A DNA stretch of 64,000 nucleotides from Pseudomonadales bacterium (GTDB taxonomy: Bacteria > Pseudomonadota > Gammaproteobacteria > Pseudomonadales > IMCC2047): assembly GCA_024234615.1 (NCBI GenBank), contig JACKNY010000003.1, positions 558,001-622,000 of the forward strand, given 5' to 3'. The notes below the pieces were generated by a model. It saw only the letters and a list, made by a program, of their open reading frames with translations. It was not told where the DNA came from and made no database searches. Positions 54,293-62,548 of this stretch are shown piece after piece. Position 1 is the stretch's first letter; every line of letters begins with the position of its first letter. The position numbers were made by a program, and so were the translations under genes.

Positions 54293-55021
54293 TTAAAACC
54301 ACGCCCGTATACCGATGACGAGCTGTGTATCATCAAGATCTTCACCGGTACGCCTAGAATAGTCGGCGGTTTTCCCATACTTCCTAGACCAATTCACACC
54401 AATGTAGGGTGCGAATTCACGCCTTATTTCGTAGCGAAGACGCAGCCCCATCTGTACATCCGATAACCCTGAGCCAACACCAGTTTCACTATCATTTTGG
54501 CCATAAATATTTAGCTCTATGTCTGGCGTCAAAATCAGCCGCTGCGTGAGCAACAATTCATACTCTGCCTCTAGCCTCAATGCTGTGCGACCGCTCTCCC
54601 CGATAAAAAATACCGGTTCGACTTCGAAAAAATAAGGAGCGAGACCTTGTAAGCCAATCACCGCCCAACTTCTGCTCGGTGAAGGTTGGAAGTCTTTACG
54701 TAGCCCTAATTGTAAATCCCAGAACGGTGCGATAGCCCGGCTATAAAGGACTTGCAACTCGGCGTCTTCAGTTTCACCCTCAACACGTTCAAAATCCGTT
54801 TTTAGCCAAAGTTTATGTAGGTCTTTGCCTATCCAGGCTTGCCCCTCAAGCACCAAAGGGTTCTCACTATCGGAGTCTCGTAACTCAAATTGATCAATTA
54901 ATACTTTCGTTAACAGCGGGTCATCCTCCCCGCCTGCATCGACACTATTGGCGGCTAGCGAAAGCGTTGAAGCGAGCAAAACCGATTGAAAAATTTTGAT
55001 TTTTTGCATTCGTATGTTCAT
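54293..55021 (-). CDS. copB: Copper resistance outer-membrane protein CopB
   Basis: CopB is an outer-membrane protein that accompanies the CopA oxidase. This version has 242 residues, a signal peptide, and strands typical of the family: ELQVLYSRAIAPFWDLQLGLR, APYFFEVEPVFFIGESG and REFAPYIGVNW. The C-terminal residue is Phe. The Met/His-rich N-terminal stretch of Pseudomonas CopB is missing, so copper binding may lie with CopA. It follows copA at 13 bases. Confidence 0.9.
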   Translation of the reverse strand: MNIRMQKIKIFQSVLLASTLSLAANSVDAGGEDDPLLTKVLIDQFELRDSDSENPLVLEGQAWIGKDLHKLWLKTDFERVEGETEDAELQVLYSRAIAPFWDLQLGLRKDFQPSPSRSWAVIGLQGLAPYFFEVEPVFFIGESGRTALRLEAEYELLLTQRLILTPDIELNIYGQNDSETGVGSGLSDVQMGLRLRYEIRREFAPYIGVNWSRKYGKTADYSRRTGEDLDDTQLVIGIRAWF

Positions 55022-55034
55022 CCATTTAATCCCC

Positions 55035-56900
55035 TCAAACTACCCTAACTTCCCGGAACATTCCCGGCATGTGATACAGCAAGTGACAATGGAATGCCCA
55101 GCGCCCGACCGCATCGGCGGTGACTAGAAAGCTGATCGTCGAGCCCGGTTGAACAATGACAGTATGCTTGCGTGGAATGTAGTGCGGATCACCCGTTTCC
55201 ATTTCACTCCACATACCGTGTAAATGAATTGGGTGTGTCATCATGGTGTCGTTAACCAGAATAATGCGCACCCGCTCACCGTAAGCTAATTGAACGGGGG
55301 CCGCATCGGCAAACTTGATACCATTCATGGACCACATGTAACGGCTCATATTGCCCGTTAAGTGCAATTCAATCTCTCTACTGGGTTCTCGCCGATCAAT
55401 AGTTGGGTAATAGTTGCGGATATCGGCATAGGTCAACACGCGTCGACCATATTGCTCCTGGTGCTTGCGCAGTCCAATCCCTGGATCGTTCAAGCCACTT
55501 TGAGGGTTACCGGCCCGCATATCTACATGAGGGCCAAACTCGGTCGAGCTGTGTGCAATCGCTCGAGCACTACCGTAACCCGCTTTGCCCAGTGATGTTG
55601 ACATACTACCCTGTTGGCTATGATCCATGGTGGCCATACCACTCATTTGGTGCTGGCTGTGATCCATGCCAGGCATACTCTCCATCTGGTGCTGGCCGTG
55701 GTCCATACCAGGCGTACTCTCCATTTGGTGCTGGCTGTGATCCATTCCCATGCCCATCTCACGGTGACCCAAAATTGGAGCTGGATCCATTTCAGGTATC
55801 TCAGCAGTCCAACCGGAGTCCGGAGTTAGCGTGCCTCGGGTAAAGCCAGTACGGTCAATACTCTGGGCAAAAATGGTATAGGCGCTATCATCACTGGGTT
55901 CCACGATTACATCGTAGGTTTCCGCCACACTAATGCGAAATTCATCCACTGTGACTGGCTGAATATTCTGGCCATCCGAAGCGACTACGGTCATTTTTAA
56001 TCCGGGGATACGTACATCAAAAATGGTCATCGCAGCACTATTAATAAAGCGTAAACGTACTTTTTCTCCACGTTTAAAAAGGCCCATCCAGCCACCTGCA
56101 GGCGTGATACCATTCATTAGAAAAGTGTAGGTATAGGCTGTAAGATCGGAAATATCTCTATCACTCATGCGCATTTGATTCCACATCGCGCGCTCGTTCC
56201 AGGTATTCGTCACTCCTTTCGCTTTTATATCACGCCATAGATCCCCCGCGGTGCGTTCGCGGAAGTTGTAATAATTACTCATCTTTTTTAATTTAGCGTA
56301 GATGCCCTCAGGCGCTTCGTCTGACCAGTCAGATAATTGCACCACGTAATCACGGTCATACCTCACAGGATCCGGTTCCTTGGGGTCAATCACAATCGCA
56401 CCGTACACGCCTGTTTGTTCTTGAAAACCAGAGTGGCTGTGATACCAAAAGGTGCCGCTTTGCTTGACGTCAAACTGGTACTCATAGGTTTCACCGGGTT
56501 TTATTCCGTCAAAGCTGAGGCCCGGCACACCATCCATATCGGTGGGCAAAATAATCCCATGCCAATGAATTGAACTGTCATGAGCTAAATTGTTGGTAAC
56601 ACGCAACGTGACTCGATCACCCTCCTGCCAGCGTAACACCGGTGCAGGCACGGAACCGTTCACCGCCGTGGCAATGCTCTCTTTCCCCGTAAAATTAACC
56701 GCTTGGTAACCAATGGAAAGATCAAATTGCTTCCCATTTAACGTTTGTCTTGCGCTACGCTGGGAATCCGATGCTAAGCCAATACGCGGCCACGACCCTA
56801 GACCCAACATCAAGCCACCTGCAGTCACGCCGGTAACAAAACGGCGACGAGATAATGTCGGTTTAATGAATCGGACGAGTTCTTTCTGGTAATTTTTCAT
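55035..56900 (-). CDS. copA: Copper resistance multicopper oxidase CopA (PcoA-type)
   Basis: This periplasmic oxidase of 621 residues detoxifies Cu(I) by oxidising it. It has a twin-arginine signal (SRRRFVTGVTAGGLMLG). The four copper-binding segments are seen: HWHG (112), HSH (154), HPIHLHG and HCHLLYH (604). Between the second and third domains lies a Met/His-rich insert made of MDHSQHQM and MDHGQHQM repeats, similar to PcoA/CopA. It lies upstream of copB. This gene has the same name as the ATPase gene by convention but is a different family. Confidence 0.94.
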   Translation of the reverse strand: MKNYQKELVRFIKPTLSRRRFVTGVTAGGLMLGLGSWPRIGLASDSQRSARQTLNGKQFDLSIGYQAVNFTGKESIATAVNGSVPAPVLRWQEGDRVTLRVTNNLAHDSSIHWHGIILPTDMDGVPGLSFDGIKPGETYEYQFDVKQSGTFWYHSHSGFQEQTGVYGAIVIDPKEPDPVRYDRDYVVQLSDWSDEAPEGIYAKLKKMSNYYNFRERTAGDLWRDIKAKGVTNTWNERAMWNQMRMSDRDISDLTAYTYTFLMNGITPAGGWMGLFKRGEKVRLRFINSAAMTIFDVRIPGLKMTVVASDGQNIQPVTVDEFRISVAETYDVIVEPSDDSAYTIFAQSIDRTGFTRGTLTPDSGWTAEIPEMDPAPILGHREMGMGMDHSQHQMESTPGMDHGQHQMESMPGMDHSQHQMSGMATMDHSQQGSMSTSLGKAGYGSARAIAHSSTEFGPHVDMRAGNPQSGLNDPGIGLRKHQEQYGRRVLTYADIRNYYPTIDRREPSREIELHLTGNMSRYMWSMNGIKFADAAPVQLAYGERVRIILVNDTMMTHPIHLHGMWSEMETGDPHYIPRKHTVIVQPGSTISFLVTADAVGRWAFHCHLLYHMPGMFREVRVV

Positions 56901-56932
56901 TCGCTATTCCCTGTCCATCAAAGTCGGGACAT

Positions 56933-57421
56933 TTAATACCCGCTTATATGCGCATAAACTTCAGTGCTGCCGTCCTGTTTCAACAGGAGTACGTCATAAG
57001 CATCATGCCGATCGCCCATTTCCATGCCGGGGCTCCCAGCTGGCATGCCCGGTACCGATAGGCCAATGACGTTTTGCGGTTTTTCTGTCAGAAATTGGCG
57101 GATGACGTGCGCCGGGATATGACCCTCAAAGGCATACCCATCGACGACAGCCGTATGACAAGATCGATAGCGCGGCTCAATGCCATATTTGGATTTAATC
57201 GAGACGACATTTGAAATAGCGTCGATTTGGCTCGAAAACCCAAAATCATTGATATGCTCTACCCATTTACCACAACAGCCACACTGAGGGTTTTTGTATA
57301 CAACCAAGGTGTTTTCCTTGATATCGCTCGCCTTGAAATCGGCGTTTAACGACTCGGCGTATACCGGTGCTTCACTAACTAACAACGCCAGTGATGGAAT
57401 GATTATTAATCGCTTAAACAT
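56933..57421 (-). CDS. DUF411 copper-associated protein
   Basis: This exported 162-residue protein carries NPQCGCCGKW, the Cys motif of the DUF411 family (CopG-like), and a later Cys in RSCHTAVVDGYAFEGH. Members are linked to copper resistance and may perform redox or metal transfer in the periplasm. It lies 32 bases upstream of the oxidase gene and belongs to its operon. Confidence 0.85.
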   Translation of the reverse strand: MFKRLIIIPSLALLVSEAPVYAESLNADFKASDIKENTLVVYKNPQCGCCGKWVEHINDFGFSSQIDAISNVVSIKSKYGIEPRYRSCHTAVVDGYAFEGHIPAHVIRQFLTEKPQNVIGLSVPGMPAGSPGMEMGDRHDAYDVLLLKQDGSTEVYAHISGY

Positions 57422-57491
57422 AATGAGTCCTTAACAATTGATCAACAGGCTCCCACGAGAATGCGGAAGAACCGATAATAGCTATCGATAA

Positions 57492-57920
57492 TTAATGGAT
57501 CGGTTTTGGTCTTTCGGCCAATGTGTCTTTGTGAAAACCCAGCCGCAACTCTGTTTGGTTTGCGATGTTCTCAGGTATCGAAAAGACAAATTTTGAAGGA
57601 TGGTTATAGCGACGATTAACGACTCGAGGCCAATAGTATTCCGCGTCCTCAAATACCACACCTCCGCCTTCATCAAACACCGTTAGATCAAAGTGACCAA
57701 AGGACAACGAAAGATTTTGACGTCGTCGCACTTCCCCGCTGAGTCGATAGTTACCATCGTCATAATGGCGTAGTTGCACATGGCTCAATCGAATGGCATT
57801 AGTACTATCGCGTTCAATTGTAATGTTCGTATCCACAGCATGACGAGCAATGGCTGCGCTTGAAAAGAAATAGGCTGAGATGACAATAAAACTAATTTTT
57901 ACATAGGATGTTTTCATCAC
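57492..57920 (-). CDS. Periplasmic small protein, paralogue A
   Basis: This 142-residue exported protein of unknown function has a signal peptide and a beta-rich body. It aligns along its length with the product at 59667-60095, sharing the GH-x-D strand, YxPR, FxxxxxL and C-terminal PIH. It sits between the CopL-like gene and DUF411 gene. It is likely a soluble periplasmic protein of the copper operon. Confidence 0.65.
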   Translation of the reverse strand: MMKTSYVKISFIVISAYFFSSAAIARHAVDTNITIERDSTNAIRLSHVQLRHYDDGNYRLSGEVRRRQNLSLSFGHFDLTVFDEGGGVVFEDAEYYWPRVVNRRYNHPSKFVFSIPENIANQTELRLGFHKDTLAERPKPIH

Positions 57921-57989
57921 TTAATCCTCAAATACGGGTGCAAAAACTGCCAGATACAGCAGATTTAATATTTGTTGGGCGCAATAGCC

Positions 57990-58472
57990 CTATGGATTAA
58001 GAAATATTGGGGGGCGGAAAAGTGAGCTAGCAGGGGTATGTGGTATGACTGACAAATAATCGTCGCCTGTATATACGGACGGCGCGGGTATGTTTTGATT
58101 CGATTCACTACTTAACATTGATTGGCAGCCACTCATACAACATTGACAGCTTATGTCGCAACAACTCTGACTGGAACTGGTTGATGGCTCTAGGTTTTCG
58201 CTGACATCACTGTGGCTATCTAGACTCGTTAAGCTAGTCTTATATGGGATATTTTCAGCTGTATTGTGATCATGGCAAGGAACGTCAGTTTGAACGATTG
58301 ATCCAAGTTCATTTTGAGATGGAAAAACCATTGCGATGGCACCAGCGGCTGCCCCTGCCTGTTGGCAGAACAACCAAAAAATCATCAGTATCGCTGTGTT
58401 TTTAAATTTCACTGAAGCAACGCCTATCACCTTCGATAATAACATCCAATGGTTCGATCTAGCGTTCAACAT
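57990..58472 (-). CDS. CopL-like Cys/His protein leading the copper operon
   Basis: This protein has a hydrophobic N-terminus and a Cys-rich region CCDISCQCCMSGCQ, then ends SLFRPPIFLNP, a CopL-like tail. ATGs at 58577, 58472 and 58445 are in frame; 58472 has GGGG upstream and is chosen, so the length is uncertain. It is the first gene of the minus-strand copA/copB operon. It is a plausible copper-sensing or buffering leader. Confidence 0.6.
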   Translation of the reverse strand: MLNARSNHWMLLSKVIGVASVKFKNTAILMIFWLFCQQAGAAAGAIAMVFPSQNELGSIVQTDVPCHDHNTAENIPYKTSLTSLDSHSDVSENLEPSTSSSQSCCDISCQCCMSGCQSMLSSESNQNIPAPSVYTGDDYLSVIPHTPASSLFRPPIFLNP

Positions 58473-58577
58473 ATAGTTCAATACCCCTAACCATACTACG
58501 AAATTGTAGCTTTGTATGGCTTTTTGCACCACTGTTTTCCGACTAGGTACGCCGCGATCCACAAAAATTAGGGTCAA

Positions 58578-59224
58578 ACTACATTAAAGTCAAAATAAAT
58601 TCGTAATTAAATGATCGCTGTTTTTATGGGACAGTTCCAATCCCACCTATTCTACAGAATATATTTTACTGCTAAGAATGAAATGCTTACGAAGACCTGA
58701 AAAAGCCGCAAAACATCACTCGGTAATATTCTGAAACTTATCGCCTAACTTATAAATATTGTGTTTATCTTGCTTTAAGATTCCAATAAACAACGCCCCA
58801 TGGAGAATGGGTGGTTATACCAACCCTATACTTTGAGGAGAGAAAAAAATGTATCGACAACCATTCTCGAAATTTACTACTGCCAGTTAAATTACCATGT
58901 TACCCACTGAGGGATTTAGGTGATGTCGGCACTGAGTGCGATGTTCGAAATATTACAGCAACTTGTATTCCGCAACGAATCAGTTTCAAAGCTTACGATG
59001 GGCTTTGGGCCATTTGCCCTGAGGAGATCATGGTAGCGTGATCTTGTTATTGCCCGATTATTGGCGCAATCGTACTTAACGGCGAATAGCATATTTTACA
59101 TTTGAATGTTTAACTCGCGATGCTATCATTTAGCAGGCTGCAACTTTTTTATTGCGAATTGGCGCATCTGAAAAGTTTTTCGACACACTGATATAGTGTT
59201 GCCTATTACTCTAAGGGTCTTTTT
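58578..59224. other. 647-bp divergent control region
   Basis: This gap separates the minus-strand copper operon from the plus-strand czc operon, so it must hold both promoters. A palindrome ACACT-GATAT-AGTGT lies at 59185-59199. A 76-codon frame at 58811-59041 has no family match or good start and is not accepted. Confidence 0.6.
59180..59209 (+). promoter_or_regulatory. Candidate promoter with palindromic operator for czc operon
   Basis: TCGACA (59180-59185) and TATTAC (59204-59209) are 18 bases apart with the palindrome ACACT-GATAT-AGTGT (59185-59199) inside the spacer. The layout recalls MerR-type or repressor control. The start codon follows 16 bases later, so the leader would be very short. 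Confidence 0.45.
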
Positions 59225-59587
59225 GTGATTAAACGTTGGATATCTTGTTTGCTTATTGCACTGATTGCTTGTCAATCGGTTATGGCAATGGCCGATATCC
59301 ATCAATCCCACCAGTCCGGAGTTGAACATTTAGAATTCGATCACGATGATAACCCCGACGTAACACGAAATAACTTAACAGCCGATGATCTGAGCCCAGT
59401 AAACTCAACAACTGGTAGCGCCTATGACTGCCATCACTGTTGTCATTGCCATACAATGAGTCATTTATTTTTATCAAGTAATGATGACTATTTACAAAAT
59501 ATAGCATCAAAACAGAGCCCGCCAAGCTATCAACTAGCTTATCTGTCCAATATACAGCGTCCCAATTTCCGCCCTCCAATCGTTTAA
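59225..59587 (+). CDS. CopL/CzcI-like Cys/His protein leading the czc operon
   Basis: This 120-residue protein begins with GTG. It has a signal peptide, an acidic His-rich stretch, a Cys/His cluster CHHCCHCH, and ends RPNFRPPIV, like CopL-type proteins. Similar small proteins (CzcI) precede czcCBA operons. It leads the plus-strand efflux genes and pairs with the next gene in the same way as the copper-side leader does. Confidence 0.6.
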   Translation: MIKRWISCLLIALIACQSVMAMADIHQSHQSGVEHLEFDHDDNPDVTRNNLTADDLSPVNSTTGSAYDCHHCCHCHTMSHLFLSSNDDYLQNIASKQSPPSYQLAYLSNIQRPNFRPPIV

Positions 59588-59613
59588 TCGAAAGTCACGC
59601 TATTCATTTATAC

Positions 59614-59636
59614 CAGCCAGTATTCTGCGCTGGCTG
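59614..59636 (+). terminator. Hairpin after the CzcI-like gene
   Basis: CAGCCAG (59614-59620) and CTGGCTG (59630-59636) form a 7-bp stem with a 9-base loop, 27 bases after the stop. There is no T-run, so partial termination or mRNA processing is a guess. Confidence 0.3.
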
Positions 59637-59666
59637 AGACTTATTCGAAAATGAGGATGAAATTGT

Positions 59667-60095
59667 ATGAAACTGGTTATTGCCATTTATTTAACAGCCA
59701 TTGTTATGTTGCCTGCCTGGGGCGCTGAAAATAAACCAACCATAGAAATAGTTAAGCCCCCCTCATCGGCTTGGCGTTTTAGCCGTGTGAAAACCTGTGC
59801 CAGTAATGAGGGAGTTCGAGTAAAAGGACGCATGACCGCTAGCCGTAGCTTTGGGCTTCCCAAAGGTCATATTGACATTGCTGCGTATAAACCCAATGGT
59901 CAGCTCATCACCGAAACCACAACCACATACTCCCCTCGATTGTTGACAAATAGCATAAAACGAAAGGGAGGGGTTCGCTTTTCCACTACAGTTGCTAAGG
60001 AATTACCACCAAATTCCACGATCAAGGTCGCTTTTCATTCACAGAAACTGCCCACAGAACAAAACCCTATTCACGAAAAAACGATAGCGCGTTAG
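59667..60095 (+). CDS. Periplasmic small protein, paralogue B
   Basis: This 142-residue exported protein of unknown function is homologous to 57492-57920 over most of its length (GHIDIAAYKPNGQ, YSPRLLTNS, FHSQKLPTEQNPIH). It has a signal peptide ending near AWGAE and a basic C-terminus. It lies between the CzcI-like gene and czcC, so it is a metal-efflux accessory by context. Confidence 0.65.
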   Translation: MKLVIAIYLTAIVMLPAWGAENKPTIEIVKPPSSAWRFSRVKTCASNEGVRVKGRMTASRSFGLPKGHIDIAAYKPNGQLITETTTTYSPRLLTNSIKRKGGVRFSTTVAKELPPNSTIKVAFHSQKLPTEQNPIHEKTIAR

Positions 60096-60100
60096 ACCTG

Positions 60101-60128
60101 TCGCCAGCTAAGGAAAGGTAGCTGGCGA
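60101..60128 (+). terminator. 10-bp hairpin before czcC
   Basis: TCGCCAGCTA (60101-60110) and TAGCTGGCGA (60119-60128) form a perfect stem with an 8-base loop between the small-protein gene and czcC. The following bases are TCAATTTC. It may reduce read-through or protect the czc mRNA. Confidence 0.5.
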
Positions 60129-60173
60129 TCAATTTCTAGCTCTACGTATAGTTTTGTTTTACAGGTATCCGAT

Positions 60174-61523
60174 ATGACTCTTTTTATGAAAAGTTTTCCC
60201 CACCCCAAAAGGCTAGCCAACTCTTTTAGGCTCTCCAATAGATTTGGTTTCGTTTTCCTTAATCTTTTTGTGTTTTCTTTTAGTAATTTACTACTGGCCA
60301 ACACTAACGAGAATGTACTTTCTTTATCTACAGCCATTGAGCAAACGCTGGCACAAAATCCCTCCCTCAAAGTTTATAATTTTCGCAGTGCCGCGCTGAC
60401 TGGACAGCGGGAGACAGCAAACTTAAAACCGGCCTATGAATTGGGTGTAGAGGCTGAGAATTTTTCAGGCTCTGATGAGCTCAGTAACTTCGATAGCGCA
60501 GAACTCACACTTGCGCTTTCTTCTGTACTGGAAATGGGTAACAAACGCGCTGCCAGACGAGGTGTTGTTGCTAACAACTTCTCAGTGCTGGAGGCTCAGC
60601 GACAGGTGGCGTCACTGGAATTATTGGGTGAAGTTACCCGGCGCTATATTGATGTTCTCACAACCCAGGAAAAGGTGTCCCTCGCTAAGGAAGCGAATGA
60701 GCTGGCTCAGAATACACTTGATTTAGTAACAAAGCGTTCCGAGTCAGGTGCCATCCCTGAAGCAGAGGTAAAGCGGGCGCAAGCTGCCGCCGCACAAGCG
60801 CACCTACTTTGGCAATCTGTCCTGCAACAGCTTAATTATTCGAAAGTATCACTCACCGTACTGTGGGGGCAAACAACACCCGAATTCACTGAGGTTGATG
60901 GTGATTTGTTTCGTTTTGGAACCGACATAACCTTTGATGTGCTTTATGCCAGAGTAGAGAAGAATCCGGCGATTCAAATCTTTGCGGCTGAAGAACGACT
61001 CAAAGAGGCTGAGCTGCGTCTTGCCAAAACCCAGTCCACTGCTGATATTAGCTGGTCGTTAGGCCTGCGTCGTTTCGAGGAAAGTGAGAATTCCGCAATT
61101 GTTGCTGGCTTTAGCATGCCGCTATTTTCTTCTCGGCGAAATTCAGGTGCAGTTTCCACTGCGCTTGCCCAGCGAAATGAGATCTACGTTCAAAGGGAAG
61201 TGGCATTACTCGATATGCACACGCAGCTATTTCGGGCGTTTCACAATAGGCAGCAGGCCATTCTCGCTACAAAGTCACTGCAAAACACCATCATCCCCGC
61301 TCTTGAGCAAGCGCTAAAAGAAACACAGACAGCCTATCAACGCGGCCGTTACGGCTATCTTGAATACGTTTCCGCCAGACAGGAATTACTTAGTGCCAGA
61401 CTTACACTGATTGAATCCGCTTCATCGGCCCTGGTTTATGGTGCCGAAATCGAACAGCTAACGGCCGAGCCTTTGTCCGCATCGCAATATGGCGAATCAA
61501 CCGAATTTTCAGGATCAAAATAA
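60174..61523 (+). CDS. czcC: CzcC-type outer-membrane efflux protein
   Basis: This 449-residue TolC-family protein forms the outer-membrane channel of the tripartite efflux pump. It has a signal peptide, two long repeat halves of coiled coil (visible heptad-rich areas) and conserved LATAQSTADISWSLGLRRFEES-like strand segments (here LAKTQSTADISWSLG). It overlaps czcB by one base. Metal specificity cannot be read from this subunit. Confidence 0.88.
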   Translation: MTLFMKSFPHPKRLANSFRLSNRFGFVFLNLFVFSFSNLLLANTNENVLSLSTAIEQTLAQNPSLKVYNFRSAALTGQRETANLKPAYELGVEAENFSGSDELSNFDSAELTLALSSVLEMGNKRAARRGVVANNFSVLEAQRQVASLELLGEVTRRYIDVLTTQEKVSLAKEANELAQNTLDLVTKRSESGAIPEAEVKRAQAAAAQAHLLWQSVLQQLNYSKVSLTVLWGQTTPEFTEVDGDLFRFGTDITFDVLYARVEKNPAIQIFAAEERLKEAELRLAKTQSTADISWSLGLRRFEESENSAIVAGFSMPLFSSRRNSGAVSTALAQRNEIYVQREVALLDMHTQLFRAFHNRQQAILATKSLQNTIIPALEQALKETQTAYQRGRYGYLEYVSARQELLSARLTLIESASSALVYGAEIEQLTAEPLSASQYGESTEFSGSK

Positions 61524-62458
61524 TGAAACCAATTAATCGCACAAACACACCCATCATCAACATTATTTTTTATTTAACCTTATATTTGGTGCCGACGCTG
61601 GCGCTAGCAGAAACCGGTCATGGTGCAGAGGAAGCGCATGACGAAGATCACATCGAACTAACGCAAGAGCAAATAAAACATGCCGGTATCGGCCTTGAGC
61701 AGGTTACTTCGGGAACGATTCGAGAAGCCTTGCCTGTCTACGGCGTGGTTGCCAGTAATGCAGAACAAGTACAGTCGGTCAGTGCACGTTTTGATGGTGT
61801 TATTCGCTCAGTCAATAAAAGAATTGGCGATCAGGTTCGCAAAGGAGAAACGTTGGTCACTGTTGAAGCCAATGAAAGCCTCAAAGCCTATTCCGTTGTT
61901 GCGTCACTTAACGGCGTTGTCACTCAGCGCAATGCCAACATGGGCGAGCAAACCGCCGATAGAATTTTATTTGTTATTGAAGATTTCTCAACAGTTTGGG
62001 TGGATTTGTCCTTATTTCCAAAGGACGTGGCCAAAGCACAGCTAGGACAAAAAGTTCGTATAAAAAACGTTAATGGTTCTCTCTCTGCCGAGGGAAAAGT
62101 CATCTACATTGCGCCTTCCGGCAACAGTAATAACCAAGTCACGATCGTTCGCGTATGGATTAACAATACAGATAACCAATGGAAGCCAGGGCTATTTGTT
62201 AATGCTGAAATTACTTTGTCAGAGATAACTGCTCCCTTAGTTATTAGCAATGAAGCCGTACAACTTGTTGAGGGAGAGAAGGTGGTTTTTGTCAAGGGCG
62301 AAGAAGGTTTCGAGCCACGCCCGGTTAGTTTGGGACGTGCCGATAGAGAGCTGAGTGAGGTGCTTTCCGGTTTAGAAATTGAAGAAGTTTATGTGGCAAA
62401 AAATAGCTTTGTTTTGAAATCAGAAATGGGTAAGGAGGATGCTGAACATGGTCACTAA
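61523..62458 (+). CDS. czcB: CzcB-type periplasmic adaptor
   Basis: This 311-residue membrane-fusion protein links RND pump and outer channel. It has a signal peptide, a His/Asp/Glu-rich N-terminus (HGAEEAHDEDHIE) that could bind metal, a lipoyl-like half-motif, and a beta-barrel segment (KPGLFVNAEITL). It is short compared with Cupriavidus CzcB. The start overlaps czcC's stop. Confidence 0.86.
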   Translation: MKPINRTNTPIINIIFYLTLYLVPTLALAETGHGAEEAHDEDHIELTQEQIKHAGIGLEQVTSGTIREALPVYGVVASNAEQVQSVSARFDGVIRSVNKRIGDQVRKGETLVTVEANESLKAYSVVASLNGVVTQRNANMGEQTADRILFVIEDFSTVWVDLSLFPKDVAKAQLGQKVRIKNVNGSLSAEGKVIYIAPSGNSNNQVTIVRVWINNTDNQWKPGLFVNAEITLSEITAPLVISNEAVQLVEGEKVVFVKGEEGFEPRPVSLGRADRELSEVLSGLEIEEVYVAKNSFVLKSEMGKEDAEHGH

Positions 62459-62548
62459 CCGTATCCATCACATTATGCTTGAAACGCGTGATTTTTTGCC
62501 ACCAGCACCAAACCATTTTGTAGTGCGAGACCATAACAGGGCCTCGCT

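Noticed and set aside
58811..59041. 76-codon frame in the divergent control region
   Set aside because: No homology-like motif and it would cross the promoter region of the czc operon.
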